From Thermosporothrix hazakensis (lineage in GTDB: Bacteria; Chloroflexota; Ktedonobacteria; Ktedonobacterales; Ktedonobacteraceae): a DNA stretch of 64,000 nucleotides. Every line of letters begins with the position of its first letter. The first letter of the stretch is position 1. The stretch covers positions 1 through 64,000 of the forward strand of contig NZ_QKUF01000008.1 of assembly GCF_003253565.1 (NCBI RefSeq). Direction: 5' to 3'. A program made the position numbers and the translations under genes. This document shows, one piece after another, positions 9,168-18,867 of the stretch. Below the pieces are notes generated by a model. It ran no database searches, was not told the origin of the DNA, and worked only from the letters and a program-made list of their open reading frames with translations.

Positions 9168-9703
9168 CAATACAACATGTTGAGATCAAACAGGACGCAG
9201 GCCAGATGCCCTTGCGCATCATAGCCGTTGTGGAGCGCCACCTGCTCGGTACACGCGGACAGCAGCGTTGTCCCCTCGTCCATCCTCCACAGTTCTTCAC
9301 CCCGCAACGAAACCGTCAACGACTGCCCTTCTCGCGCCACATCACAGCAATATAACACATCTGAAACTATAGATATACGCTGACCATGATCAACCCACCG
9401 CACCGGGAGGGTGTCACGCACACAGAGAGCCGCATAGGCCACAAATTCCCCGAGCTCAGGATGCTCGTCCAGAGCAGTCGCAAGCAGCAAGGGATAGCTT
9501 CCCGGCTCTATGCCATCAATGAACGTTCGCGCATGGAGCGCTGGATCAAACACCGCCAGACGACCGGAGGGAAGCGCCACCGTGCCAATCTGCCGGGAAT
9601 CCAATGAAAGAATATGCTGCCCTATAGTTCTCTGCTTGGACTGCTGAAACGCCGCAAATGGCTCGCTTAATAGATACTTTTTCTCCTCAAAAAGCAGACT
9701 CAT
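9167..9703 (-). CDS. DUF4241-like protein of unknown function
   Basis: About 178 residues. The pattern VALPSGRLAVFDP followed by EPGSYPLLLATAL and FVAYAALCV resembles DUF4241 proteins, whose function is unknown. There is no signal peptide or membrane segment. AAAGGAAG lies about 12 bases before the ATG at 9703; an in-frame ATG at 9763 would give 198 residues but has no ribosome site. It converges on leuD and shares the terminator region. Confidence 0.6.
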   Translation of the reverse strand: MSLLFEEKKYLLSEPFAAFQQSKQRTIGQHILSLDSRQIGTVALPSGRLAVFDPALHARTFIDGIEPGSYPLLLATALDEHPELGEFVAYAALCVRDTLPVRWVDHGQRISIVSDVLYCCDVAREGQSLTVSLRGEELWRMDEGTTLLSACTEQVALHNGYDAQGHLACVLFDLNMLY

Positions 9704-10062
9704 AGATGCTTGATGCTTCCTTTCATCATAAAGAACGGGTATTATCTCCATAAAAAGGGGCATGGGGAAAGACTATAGAGCATAATCACACTTCTGCGGA
9801 AAGAATACAACAGGGGAGGGCGAGAAGGCAAGCTTTTTCATGCGTTACTCGCTTCACCTGATGCTCATGGCGCTCTACTGCCAGAACGAGGCTCATAGCC
9901 TATTTTTCCTGTCCCCTGAAAGTCAGCGCTTCTGTGAAAAAAAACACAGCCATACCGCTCATGGGTGGACTATAATAGGTAGACGCATACAGTGGTTTCG
10001 ATCTTATTTTGACAAGCCGCTTACAAGGCGGAAAGAATCAAACAAGCAAGGAGAGAGATAGA

Positions 10063-10584
10063 TTGCTTTACGGCACCAGAATTCGCCTTCGTCCGATTGC
10101 ACGGGAAGATTGCGCCATTATCGAAAAAGATGAAATGACCGAAGATTTTCAGCACAGCTTCAACAATTTCGGGCTGACGGCTCCCGGCTCGCTGTCGAGG
10201 CACTTTGACGAACAGGGACACCTCTTCGATGAGAAGCATGGCACACTGGTTGTGGAAACGCTGGATCAGGAAATAGTCGGGACCATCTCCTACAGGCGGG
10301 TCAACTATAGCCCGAGAAGTTCGGCCTATCAGCTTGGCATTCATCTCTTTGCGCAGGCACGCCACAAGGGATATGGTACGGAAGCCGTTCAGATGCTCAC
10401 CGCGTACCTGTTCGCTACCTACCAGATCATCCGCGTAGAAGCGTCCGCCGATATTGAAAATATCCCGTCTCAACGCTTGCTGGAAAAAGCAGGCTTCACA
10501 CGCGAAGGGATCCTGCGCAAAGCACAGTGGCGGGCCGGAGACTGGCATGACCTCGTGCTCTACAGCAAACTACGAGGCGAATAA
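10063..10584 (+). CDS. GNAT acetyltransferase, RimJ/RimL type
   Basis: About 173 residues, starting with TTG at 10063 because AAGGAGAG lies eight bases upstream; the longer in-frame TTG at 10009 has none. IRLRPIARED, the acetyl-CoA loop ARHKGYGTEAVQML and NIPSQRLLEKAGFTREGILR are typical of the family that acetylates N-terminal amines or small molecules. The substrate is unknown. The roughly 300 bases before it (9764-10062) hold no gene I can support; a TATAAT lies near 9970. Confidence 0.85.
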   Translation: MLYGTRIRLRPIAREDCAIIEKDEMTEDFQHSFNNFGLTAPGSLSRHFDEQGHLFDEKHGTLVVETLDQEIVGTISYRRVNYSPRSSAYQLGIHLFAQARHKGYGTEAVQMLTAYLFATYQIIRVEASADIENIPSQRLLEKAGFTREGILRKAQWRAGDWHDLVLYSKLRGE

Positions 10585-10642
10585 AGCCACTAATGGGTTG
10601 AACGTTCTGGAGCAAGCCCCACAGCGTTCAACCCCGCGCTCG

Positions 10643-11266
10643 CTATAGAGCAACCTCAACCACCGGCATTTGAACTTCAACCCCGGGTGCAAGCTTGCTA
10701 ATCTGCTCAAGCCGCTGAACACCCCGCGCATCTACCGGGAAATGATACGCCCGGATAAGTCCCTGATGAATGCCCCCTTCCAGCGGCACAAACCCGAAAC
10801 GGCGCAAGATATGATTCCCCTCCGCGGTCACGGCAACTCCATAAATAGTTTCAAGCCGGATATCCATCGCCCGCAGCGCCAGCATGATCCGGGCGAAAGA
10901 CGCGGTCAAGCAGCCAGCGTAGAGGCGCTTCAGGTGCAGCGGCAGGGTCGCATCAATCGCCATCACCGCAACATACAGCCGAATGGGCTTGCCCGGCTCC
11001 ACCGGAACCATGTGATGCAGGGCAACCTCATTATCTGCCCGCCGCCCGCTCAGAATATCGTCAAGGAACGAGGGGACAAGATGATGCAGGGCAAAGCCGC
11101 CAACCACCTGATCGCCATCCTTTAGCGTCCAGTTACAGTAGGCACATTGCAGAAACCGCAGACAATTCTCTCGCCAACCCATCCCTTCTTCACCGAAATA
11201 ATGTACATATATCTTCCATAATGCTTCAAATTCCTCAATATCTGTCTGCTTTACAAGTAGCTGCAT
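10643..11266 (-). CDS. Uncharacterised protein with GNAT-like C-terminal part
   Basis: About 207 residues from the ATG at 11266, which has AAGGAG twelve bases upstream; a TTG at 11293 is the longer option. I do not recognise the family firmly. The segment GVAVTAEGNHILRRFGFVPLEGG looks like the end of a GNAT acetyltransferase fold, and the middle (PIRLYVAVMAID) could be its beta strands. There is a single CAYC pair near residue 40. It converges with the preceding acetyltransferase gene. Confidence 0.6.
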   Translation of the reverse strand: MQLLVKQTDIEEFEALWKIYVHYFGEEGMGWRENCLRFLQCAYCNWTLKDGDQVVGGFALHHLVPSFLDDILSGRRADNEVALHHMVPVEPGKPIRLYVAVMAIDATLPLHLKRLYAGCLTASFARIMLALRAMDIRLETIYGVAVTAEGNHILRRFGFVPLEGGIHQGLIRAYHFPVDARGVQRLEQISKLAPGVEVQMPVVEVAL

Positions 11267-11563
11267 GATTGCATAGTACTCCTTCCAATCCAAAAAACTT
11301 AACAGTTTCTTCTTTTTTCCGAAATTTACTCATTTCGGGCCTATAATACAAATTATAATTGTATCTCCAATTTATTTCACAGAGAGAAATAGAAATACGA
11401 GAATGCTATTTTCCTTATAGAGAAATAGTATTTTCATGTTGACCATAGATTTGCATCTCCTCGGTTGCTGCAATAGAAGAGGTAAGTAGGCAACGAAAGT
11501 CCCGGGGCCAAACGTGGTAAGGATTGTATGGTATTGATGCAGTAGCCAGGAGAGGAAACAACT

Positions 11564-11911
11564 ATGCAACAGACAGAGACGGTTCGATATACGCTCTGGG
11601 CGGCGTTAGAGCAATCATCCTCGCGGCAAGCAAAGGCTGAGAACGCTCAGGGAGTCACAGCAACCATCAGCCAGTTGAGCAGCGGCCGCTACATGCTGGA
11701 ATATCACACGCCCACCGACCCGGACACACAGACACTGGTTCCGCTTCTCAGCCGGGACGAAGTGGAAGCAGAGCTACGCAGGCAGGCGCTCCCTTTCCTG
11801 CCGACCGAGCCCATATGGGAACCCCTTGTCTCACCAGGTGGCGTCCGACGCGACGAGGACTACTATGAATGGAGTGTGCAACAAAAAGAGCATGAGGCCA
11901 AACGAACCTAG
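11564..11911 (+). CDS. Hypothetical 115-residue protein
   Basis: A small soluble acidic protein, RVRRDED-rich near the C-terminus, with no recognised domain. GGAGAGG sits eight bases before the ATG, and a strong terminator follows the stop codon, which supports a real gene. It stands alone. The 270 bases before it are AT-rich and probably carry promoters for it and for the divergent gene. Confidence 0.65.
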   Translation: MQQTETVRYTLWAALEQSSSRQAKAENAQGVTATISQLSSGRYMLEYHTPTDPDTQTLVPLLSRDEVEAELRRQALPFLPTEPIWEPLVSPGGVRRDEDYYEWSVQQKEHEAKRT

Positions 11912-11920
11912 AACAGCACT

Positions 11921-11957
11921 GGCGCTCGACCTGTATTCATCGAGCGCCACTTTTCTA
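11921..11957 (+). terminator. Terminator after the 115-residue ORF
   Basis: GGCGCTCGA (11921-11929) pairs perfectly with TCGAGCGCC (11940-11948). ACTTTTCT follows. Confidence 0.85.
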
Positions 11958-12092
11958 GCCAGAAATACGGATACTGTTCTACCAGAAGCTACCTGCAAAA
12001 GGCTATTCATTCTGCGCGATCAGAACAGCATCCCCGCGCTATTCTTCGCTTCCCATCACCACCCTGCCGAATGTGCGCCATCACGCAACGAT

Positions 12093-12674
12093 CTACTTCT
12101 TAAGCCCTTTCCACCATTCCTGTGGGTCAACCCGCAAAAAGACATCCGCCAGTTGCTTCGCTGAAGCCGAACGCAGGCCCTTGTAGCAGCCCTCAATCCA
12201 ATCGCTTACACCGGCGTAGCCCTGCACCTGATACTCGCGCGCCTGTACAAGGCATTCCAGCAGATCGGCATCCTTCGCCAGCACGCCTTCTTGCGAGAGT
12301 CCCTCTTCATAATCGCGAAAGAGCGCGGTGACGTGCTTTGCAGCCTCCTCAGGAAGCCGTTGCATCTGTTCGGCGAACGCTTCAGCCTCGCCCTCTTTCG
12401 CGTCGATATACCGCCGCGCCACACGATGCAGATCACCTATCCGCGCCTCGGGGATATCGTGAAACAGGCAAATGGTCGCCGTCTTCTGTGGATCTGCACC
12501 CTCTAGCGAAGCAAGCATATAACCGAGAATGGCTGTACGAAAGGTATGTTCTGCCACACTCTCCGGGGCCGGAATGCCAAGCATCGACCACCCGGCCCGC
12601 TTCAAATGCTTCAAATAGCCCGCCTCATACACATATTTCACGATATTTTCAAATTTGTTCGTTATATTTTCCAA
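12093..12674 (-). CDS. HD-domain hydrolase, YfbR/HDDC2-like 5'-deoxynucleotidase
   Basis: 193 residues, starting with TTG at 12674, seven bases after AAAGGAGCG. The metal-binding residues are visible in VAEHTFRTAILGY and CLFHDIPEARIGD, with a later Asp in LAKDADLLECLVQAREY. Family members remove phosphate from deoxynucleoside monophosphates. The fold is clear; the substrate is inferred. It is about 100 bases downstream of the large cyclase gene on the same strand. Confidence 0.87.
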   Translation of the reverse strand: MENITNKFENIVKYVYEAGYLKHLKRAGWSMLGIPAPESVAEHTFRTAILGYMLASLEGADPQKTATICLFHDIPEARIGDLHRVARRYIDAKEGEAEAFAEQMQRLPEEAAKHVTALFRDYEEGLSQEGVLAKDADLLECLVQAREYQVQGYAGVSDWIEGCYKGLRSASAKQLADVFLRVDPQEWWKGLKK

Positions 12675-12772
12675 CGTAGTGCGCTCCTTTCACCCACATC
12701 TTTTCCCCCAACAACCAGGGGACTCACCAGCATAGCACAAAAGGAGCCAGACAGCTACTCGGAAACGAATAC

Positions 12773-15700
12773 TCAGGCGGCTTCAAGCGCTTCCAGACGG
12801 CGCAAGAAAACGCGATCTTTCAAGCCTTCAAGCAGCGGACGGACGCCAGTCAACCGGGTGAGATCGCCGGTCAGCTCGGCAAGGACAATCTTCATGTGAG
12901 CCGCAAACACCACTCGCCCCAGGCACTCAAGCTGCGTCACAAGCTCATTCGCGCGTTCATAGTCCCGCTCAAGCAGCGCCTGATTCAGGTCCAGATGCGC
13001 CCTCATCTTCCTATCAATGCGACCATCATTGGACAACGTCTCCAGAATGCGCGATGGCTGGGCCTCCCCACGCTGATTATAGACCTTCATACCCTCTATC
13101 GTGACGAAGAGATGCGTATGATACAGCTCCTTCAGCTCTTCCGGCAGCTCTCCATCAAGGAGCAGGGAGAGTTCCGCATCCAGCACCTTCTTCTGTTCCG
13201 CAAGTAGCTCGCCAAACCGCTTGAGCAGCGGAATGTAGCGCTCACACCGCGCCTGATCTTCCTGCAACAGCGCGATCTGTAAGGCGGTCAGATAGCTGCC
13301 TATCCCGACCAGATGGGCCAGGCTTGGATCATACGCCTCATCACTGAAGAAGGGGAGATACACGCTCTCAATGACCGCAAACCAGCGCTCCACATCGTCC
13401 CACCGTCCCCGCTCAAACGCCGCCTCAATCACTGTCCGAATCGAGGAAACGAGATACGTCGGGGTCTGACCGGGCAAAAGCTCGCCGAAGGCCTGTTCAA
13501 GTGCCTGTACACTGGCAGGGTAGTTGCCCTGCACCACATAGGAGCGGATCAACATTTGCCAGGCGTCCGCCCGTTCGCTCGCAGGCAAACCGGAAATCTG
13601 CAAGCGCTTCTGAGCCAGCGGCACCGCTTTTTCCACGCTACCAAACCGCACATAATGGCTGATTAACGCGTCTAGAGCGATATTCAGCGCCTCCTGATCG
13701 CCCTTTTGCTCAAAGTAGCTGCACGCCTCCTGAAGCCGCTGGACCCGCTCCTCAATATCCTGCGGCAATGGTCGCGCCAGATTCGACAACACAGAGATAA
13801 AGAAACCATCACAGATAGCCAGATAGTGCAGCTCGTCCTGATCGCCTGCCTGCTCGGCCAGCACTTGCGCCCGTTCGCGCCACTGTGGAAGCTCTTCGAT
13901 ACCGTAGATCTCGTTTCCCGACCCACGCTCATAATAGATGATCAGTTTTCGCAGCAGGCGCGCACCCGTTCGGAGAAAGTCAGGATCTTCTCCCTGCGCT
14001 TGCTTGCTCTTCTCCCAATATTCCAGGGCTTTTTGATACGCCTCTTTTGTTGCCAGCGCGAAGCCCAGACTGTCACCAAGCTGCTCATAGAGCGAGATCA
14101 GCTCACTCTCAGGAGCAATCGAGATCGCACTTTGCAGATACGCATTGACCTCTTCCACTTCACCGATCTGGTTCGCCTGCCGGGCCGCACGCCGCAAGAT
14201 ACGCAGCGCCTTCGGCACATCCAGCGTGAGTGGCATTCGCACCGCCGACTGGCGCGAGAGCCTGATTGCTTCCTGATAGTGATACGCGATCATCTCGACC
14301 TGCTCGTCAAGCCGTTCGCCGGCCACCGCTTCCAGTGAGGCCGCGATACGCTCATGCAGACAAACGCGCTGCGTACGGGAGAGCGTCTTATAGGCAACAT
14401 TACAGAATAACACATGCTGGAAAGTATAGGCGTTCTTTTCGGTGTGTTCGATAATATCACGTTCAAGCAGCTCTACCAGCGCCGCCGCGATCTCATGCAG
14501 GCTGTACTCGCTCAACGCCTCAGCCAGCATGGGCAGGGTGAAGCCGCGCCCGGCCACCGCCGCAACCTGTAAGATTGCTCGCTCCTGTGGTTGTAGCTGG
14601 TCCATGCGAGCCAGAATAGCCGAATGGACCGTGTCAGGAAGCTGATTGAGCGCCGCTTTCTTCTCGGTTAGCCCGCGCTCTTTCAGGCCCCGAATGAGTT
14701 CAAGCGCAAAGAAGGGATTCCCGCCAGCCCGATCAACAATCTGTGCCATCACCTCCGGGTCAAGCTCTGCTGCTTGCTTGCGAATCAGCTCGCGTGTCTG
14801 CCGGGCCGAAAGCGGCCGTAGCGCCAGCGACGTGAAGTTCTGGCGTCCGCCTCCCCAGTTTGGCCGCCGATCCAGCAACTCGGGACGGCTCAACGTGAGC
14901 AGCAGCAACGGCGTATTTGTACGCATTGCCGTGAGAGAGTCAACCAGATCAAGCAGGCTGTTACTCGACCAATGCAAATCTTCAAACACCAGAATAAGCG
15001 GCGTCGCACGGCTCAATACCTCAATCAGGAGCCGCCAGGCTGAAAAGATACTTTCGCGATCACTACTCTTTTCACCCTCAATTCCCAATGTGCTCAAAAT
15101 GACCTCAGCGGATCGTTCTGCATCTGTTTGCTGGTACCCGGCAGCCACAAAGAGACTGCTGATGTACTCTCTGGTCATCTTGCTCTCGGCGCCAAGCAGT
15201 TGAGCAAGCAGACCTCGAAGAGGGAAATAGGCAATCTGCTGCCCATATGGCAAACAGCGGGCAACTGCGACGTGATATTCTGCCTCGGTACCAAGTGTAT
15301 CAAGAAATTCTTCGAGCAAGCGAGACTTTCCGGTTCCCGCGGGCGCCATGATCGAGACCAGTTGCGGGCGCTCCTCCTCTAACACGCGCTCCCAGAGCAG
15401 GGCAAGCTGCATCAAATCTTGTTTGCGCCCGACCAGTGGAGGCCGTTCCTGCTTGCGCGTCGCACGCGGCCCGATCAGCGGATACAAAGCAATCGGGCGG
15501 GGTTTTCCCTTCACCTCGGCCATACGCGGCTGCTCAAAGCAAAAGGCGTGCTCGGTCGCTTTCCATGTACGCTCTCCCACAACGATCTCATCCGGGTTGG
15601 TGTGCTGTTGCAAGCGAGCTGCCACATTGACCGCATCACCAGTTGCCAGAAACTCGCCACTGGACGGATCACTTGTCGCTATCACCTCGCCAGTGTTGAC

Positions 15701-16009
15701 GCCGATCCGTAACTGAAAGACAGGACCAAGCAACTCATCATTCGCCACCCGCTCGCGCAGAGCCAGCGCCGCCGCCAGAGCGCGTTCTGCATCATCTCCA
15801 AGCGCTTTGGGCAGGCCAAAAATAGCCATAATCGCATCACCAATAAACTTCTCCAGGGTGCCACCATGTGCCGGAATCACCTCACGCGCAATCGCATAGT
15901 AGCGCCCCATTAGCGTACGCACATCCTCGGGGTCAAGCGCGTCACCCAGAGCCGTCGAGCCTGTAACATCCGCAAAGAGAATAGACACCAACTTTCGCTC
16001 TTCAGCCAT
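12773..16009 (-). CDS. Class III adenylate/guanylate cyclase fused to AAA ATPase and TPR-like repeats
   Basis: A 1078-residue multidomain signalling protein. Residues 7-150 are a class III cyclase domain with metal-binding Asp13 (FADVTGST) and Asp58 (FIGDAIMAIFG), and the GDAVNVAARL motif near 125-134. A predicted NTPase follows, with Walker A APAGTGKS (223-230) and a LILVFEDLHW Walker B. The C-terminal 500 residues are helical and TPR-like. Such proteins are common in Chloroflexota and Actinobacteria; ligand and output are unknown. The start at 16009 is the first Met before the cyclase domain, with GAAGG upstream. The longer frame to 16234 is Cys/Phe-rich and unlikely to be translated. Confidence 0.92.
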   Translation of the reverse strand: MAEERKLVSILFADVTGSTALGDALDPEDVRTLMGRYYAIAREVIPAHGGTLEKFIGDAIMAIFGLPKALGDDAERALAAALALRERVANDELLGPVFQLRIGVNTGEVIATSDPSSGEFLATGDAVNVAARLQQHTNPDEIVVGERTWKATEHAFCFEQPRMAEVKGKPRPIALYPLIGPRATRKQERPPLVGRKQDLMQLALLWERVLEEERPQLVSIMAPAGTGKSRLLEEFLDTLGTEAEYHVAVARCLPYGQQIAYFPLRGLLAQLLGAESKMTREYISSLFVAAGYQQTDAERSAEVILSTLGIEGEKSSDRESIFSAWRLLIEVLSRATPLILVFEDLHWSSNSLLDLVDSLTAMRTNTPLLLLTLSRPELLDRRPNWGGGRQNFTSLALRPLSARQTRELIRKQAAELDPEVMAQIVDRAGGNPFFALELIRGLKERGLTEKKAALNQLPDTVHSAILARMDQLQPQERAILQVAAVAGRGFTLPMLAEALSEYSLHEIAAALVELLERDIIEHTEKNAYTFQHVLFCNVAYKTLSRTQRVCLHERIAASLEAVAGERLDEQVEMIAYHYQEAIRLSRQSAVRMPLTLDVPKALRILRRAARQANQIGEVEEVNAYLQSAISIAPESELISLYEQLGDSLGFALATKEAYQKALEYWEKSKQAQGEDPDFLRTGARLLRKLIIYYERGSGNEIYGIEELPQWRERAQVLAEQAGDQDELHYLAICDGFFISVLSNLARPLPQDIEERVQRLQEACSYFEQKGDQEALNIALDALISHYVRFGSVEKAVPLAQKRLQISGLPASERADAWQMLIRSYVVQGNYPASVQALEQAFGELLPGQTPTYLVSSIRTVIEAAFERGRWDDVERWFAVIESVYLPFFSDEAYDPSLAHLVGIGSYLTALQIALLQEDQARCERYIPLLKRFGELLAEQKKVLDAELSLLLDGELPEELKELYHTHLFVTIEGMKVYNQRGEAQPSRILETLSNDGRIDRKMRAHLDLNQALLERDYERANELVTQLECLGRVVFAAHMKIVLAELTGDLTRLTGVRPLLEGLKDRVFLRRLEALEAA

Positions 16010-16272
16010 GAAGGAACCTTCTTTCGTGAGGAATAAAACAATATGAAATAGATGAAGAACAGAAAATATATTCCTTATTTTAACACAGCCACAGGAAAAT
16101 AAGAAGAAGCAATCTGGCACAGGTTTCCAGTATTTGACGAGGGAATAGAGGTTTACAGGAGGGACAAGCAGTGGAAATATCTTCAGGCGCTCGAAGCCGC
16201 CGAAAGAAGAGCCGTTCTTTCCTCTCCCGGCCACGTCGAGCGCAATTTCTATAAAAGCTCTACACCGTATCT

Positions 16273-16298
16273 ACTATCCATTCAGATGTATGGATAGT
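16273..16298. promoter_or_regulatory. Perfect 9-bp inverted repeat, candidate operator
   Basis: ACTATCCAT (16273-16281), eight bases, then ATGGATAGT (16290-16298). Further half-sites TGGATAG (16304-16310) and ATCCAT (16318-16323) follow. It lies in the 323-base gap between the membrane protein and the cyclase start, with no T tract, so an operator is more likely than a terminator. The rest of 16010-16332 is AT-rich with no gene seen. Confidence 0.5.
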
Positions 16299-16332
16299 AT
16301 ACCTGGATAGAAGACAATCCATTATCAATATA

Positions 16333-16764
16333 TTATACAATGTAGAGCTGAGCGGTCGTATAGCTCAAGGCAAGCAAGAGCAGAAGCTTGACCGCCTCCG
16401 CGACAATAAAAAGCCAGTGATGATAGGTCGGGGGCGCAGGTGTGCCCTTCTGCGCCAGCACAATACGCCTGTTGAGAATCGGGGTCAGCCACAGCGTCTG
16501 GGCCAGCAGCACCACCAGACAGAGCACGCACAGCAGCCAGCTCAACCCTCCCGGCACATGAAGCAGAAATGCCACCAGCAGCAAGATGGCAAGCACGAAC
16601 TCCACTTTGTTCAGGGCCGCGAATACAATGCGTCCAATTCCCAGACCAAGCGTGCGGGTAATCCCGGGAGCACGAAACTTGAGTGGCGCTTCTAAAAATG
16701 ATATACCGAAAACCAGGCCCGCCCAGAGCAATGGGAGCGCGACCTGAAGGAACTTCACAAACAT
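16333..16764 (-). CDS. Small integral membrane protein, about four TM helices
   Basis: 143 residues with hydrophobic segments at about 4-24, 45-67, 72-92 and 117-140. The segment between the first two reads EAPLKFRAPGITRTLGLGIG. It resembles unnamed DUF-type inner-membrane proteins; I do not assign a function. AGGATG lies before the ATG. It is upstream of the cyclase gene on the same strand. Confidence 0.7.
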   Translation of the reverse strand: MFVKFLQVALPLLWAGLVFGISFLEAPLKFRAPGITRTLGLGIGRIVFAALNKVEFVLAILLLVAFLLHVPGGLSWLLCVLCLVVLLAQTLWLTPILNRRIVLAQKGTPAPPTYHHWLFIVAEAVKLLLLLALSYTTAQLYIV

Positions 16765-16944
16765 CTCGTTACATCCTGTTCAAACGTAATTGATTTTCGC
16801 TCATATCGTACCAAAAGAACGCACATCAATGCAAAGTGCCTGATCGTTTTTTGCCATTTTCTGCCCTCTTTTGCTATACTATGATCAGCAAAACCCTGCG
16901 CCTCAAACGCATAAAGACAGGCAGGTGAGAAGAGGAGAGACACC

Positions 16945-17274
16945 TTGCAAGAGTCATCAGAGAAGCACCATATGCAGATTCGTTTCGGGGCCACTCCCTG
17001 CCCCTGGAAATGGAAACCTATTACCGAGGTCGAAACTGGCGATATCCTGATGCTTGGTGGTCAACAGATTCGCGTACAAAAGCTGCGTCAGGATGATGCT
17101 GACTGGATTCTCAGTTACATCGAGAGAACAACTGGCCGCAAAGAAGAGCAGCTCTACCGCTCTGGCGATTTTGTCTATGCCCTCATGGAACAGCCCGAAG
17201 TGCCTCGCCGCCGTCGCACGAAAACCGACGATTTCAGCGAACGAGGTCTCTGGGGAGAAGAAGAAGAGGAATAA
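16945..17274 (+). CDS. Hypothetical 109-residue acidic-tailed protein
   Basis: The TTG start at 16945 is chosen for GGAGAG six bases upstream; an ATG at 16972 is possible. The core VETGDILMLGGQQIRVQKLRQ suggests a small beta-barrel, and the C-terminus ends in a run of Glu. No family is recognised. A clear terminator follows. Confidence 0.65.
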   Translation: MQESSEKHHMQIRFGATPCPWKWKPITEVETGDILMLGGQQIRVQKLRQDDADWILSYIERTTGRKEEQLYRSGDFVYALMEQPEVPRRRRTKTDDFSERGLWGEEEEE

Positions 17275-17292
17275 AGCAAACATCTCTTCTCA

Positions 17293-17328
17293 GCGTGATA
17301 GGTCTGGATGCACTATCACGCTCTTTTT
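17293..17328 (+). terminator. Terminator after the 109-residue ORF
   Basis: GCGTGATAG (17293-17301) pairs perfectly with CTATCACGC (17313-17321). TCTTTTTT follows. Confidence 0.9.
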
Positions 17329-17439
17329 TGCCTTACTCCTATCATTGCTAGAATACAAGTTGCACTCTTTTCGTTCCATGCTCACCACTATAGCTGCATA
17401 GATAGACAGGTGTTTGTCTTCTTTTTCTCTGTTGTTTCG

Positions 17440-17448
17440 TGGTATAAT
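17440..17448 (+). promoter_or_regulatory. Extended -10 promoter for the M4 protease gene
   Basis: TGGTATAAT (17440-17448) is an extended -10 element. No good -35 hexamer is seen at 17 bases. It is about 100 bases before the ATG. Confidence 0.45.
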
Positions 17449-17547
17449 ACATAAGGAAGTTCTGTAACTGGTTTCTACCGGAAAAGGACTTTCCACTGTT
17501 TATCGTATCGTCAGTCATGAACTGTGGCTGGAAAGGGAAGATGTGTT

Positions 17548-18603
17548 ATGGCTGCTACGACTCGTTCCATCCTGTCAATTATTCCTCCATACATCACCGA
17601 TGCAATCAAGAAAAATGGCTCCCCGCAACAACGTAGCCGCATACAGGAAATGCAAGAGCTTGACCAGCGCCTTCGTACCAGTCGGGCAAACGTTCAACGC
17701 GCCACCAGCACCGCGGCACAACCAACGCCGGAAAAAGCCCGCACCGTGCAGCGTACCATCTACGATACACACAATACAAGCGAGCTTCCAGGCGACAGCG
17801 TCCGCACTGAGGGCAGCCCGGAAGTGAGTGACCCCGCCGTCAACGAGGCATACGACGGCCTGGGAGCAACCTACAAGCTGTACCAGGAGGTCTACAGGCG
17901 CAATTCAATCGATAATAAGGGAATGGCGCTCAAAGGCGTGGTGCACTATGGCCGATCGTATATCAACGCGTTCTGGGATGGCTCATATATGGTCTTCGGT
18001 GATGGTGATGGCGACCTCTTTAACCGCTTCACGGTCGCGGTAGACGTGATCGGCCACGAGCTCACTCATGGCGTCACGGAACATGAAGCGCATCTCATCT
18101 ATGAGGCCCAGCCGGGAGCGCTCAATGAGTCCATTTCCGATGTCTTCGGCATCCTGACCAAGCAATACGCGCTCAAGCAGACAGCCGAGGAATCTGATTG
18201 GGTGGTTGGCGCCGGTCTTTTCACCTCGCGGGTCAAAGGCCAGGGTATTCGCTCGATGAAAGCGCCTGGCACGGCCTACGATGACCCCATTCTCGGAAAA
18301 GATCCTCAGCCGGACCATATGCGCAACTATGTCCAGACATTCGATGACAATGGTGGCGTTCACATCAATTCCGGCATACCCAACCGCGCCTTCTACCTTA
18401 CGGCAACAAAAATCGGTGGCTATGCCTGGGAGAAAGCCGGACGCATCTGGTATGACACCCTGCGCGACAAGAAGCTGTTGCCCTATAGCACCTTCCGCCA
18501 GTTCGCAAAGCGTACCCTGGAAAACGCGGACAAGCTCTACGGCAAAGGCCCCGAATATAGAGCTGTTCAGGAGGCCTGGAATGAGGTCGGAGTCTCCATA
18601 TAA
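17548..18603 (+). CDS. M4 family metalloprotease, protealysin-like
   Basis: 351 residues. Residues 1-65 form a short propeptide with a PPYITDAI motif (residues 13-20), like the PPxxx element of protealysin precursors. The catalytic domain carries HELTH (His170, Glu171, His174), the third zinc ligand Glu194 in NESISDVFG, and the GVHINSGIPNRAFY segment with the catalytic His. There is no signal peptide, which fits protealysin-type enzymes rather than secreted thermolysins. AAGGGAAG supports the ATG at 17548; a GTG at 17524 is in frame. Confidence 0.93.
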   Translation: MAATTRSILSIIPPYITDAIKKNGSPQQRSRIQEMQELDQRLRTSRANVQRATSTAAQPTPEKARTVQRTIYDTHNTSELPGDSVRTEGSPEVSDPAVNEAYDGLGATYKLYQEVYRRNSIDNKGMALKGVVHYGRSYINAFWDGSYMVFGDGDGDLFNRFTVAVDVIGHELTHGVTEHEAHLIYEAQPGALNESISDVFGILTKQYALKQTAEESDWVVGAGLFTSRVKGQGIRSMKAPGTAYDDPILGKDPQPDHMRNYVQTFDDNGGVHINSGIPNRAFYLTATKIGGYAWEKAGRIWYDTLRDKKLLPYSTFRQFAKRTLENADKLYGKGPEYRAVQEAWNEVGVSI

Positions 18604-18641
18604 AGCAAAACCCTTTTCATTCTCTCTGAAATAACGCTCCG

Positions 18642-18675
18642 GGTTCCCCACATGATCCGTATGGGGAACCTTTTT
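18642..18675 (+). terminator. Terminator after the M4 protease
   Basis: GGTTCCCCA (18642-18650) pairs with TGGGGAACC (18662-18670), followed by TTTTT. It lies inside the longer frame that could be drawn for hldE, so that extension is not coding. Confidence 0.9.
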
Positions 18676-18867
18676 CTCGCAGTCACAGCCAGAAATCACC
18701 CCGGCATTCTTGCTGATAGACTCATCCCCTCAAAAAGCGCTCGAAGGCCCATACAAAAGGTCCTGTTACCGCTTGGCAATCCTTTCAGTTCGGCTTATAC
18801 TGACTGCGAATACCAGTTTTTGACTATTCTATTTCTTCTCACTACAACTAAAGGAAGAGACGCCAGC

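Noticed and set aside
13706..15716. Several plus-strand frames over the cyclase gene
   Set aside because: Mirror frames of a high-GC gene; no motifs.
16010..16234. 75-residue N-terminal extension of the cyclase
   Set aside because: Rich in Cys and Phe, no ribosome site at its start; the Met at 16009 starts directly before the cyclase domain with GAAGG upstream.
18652..18867. 72-residue extension of hldE
   Set aside because: It contains the terminator of the preceding gene; the ATG at 18868 has a good ribosome site.
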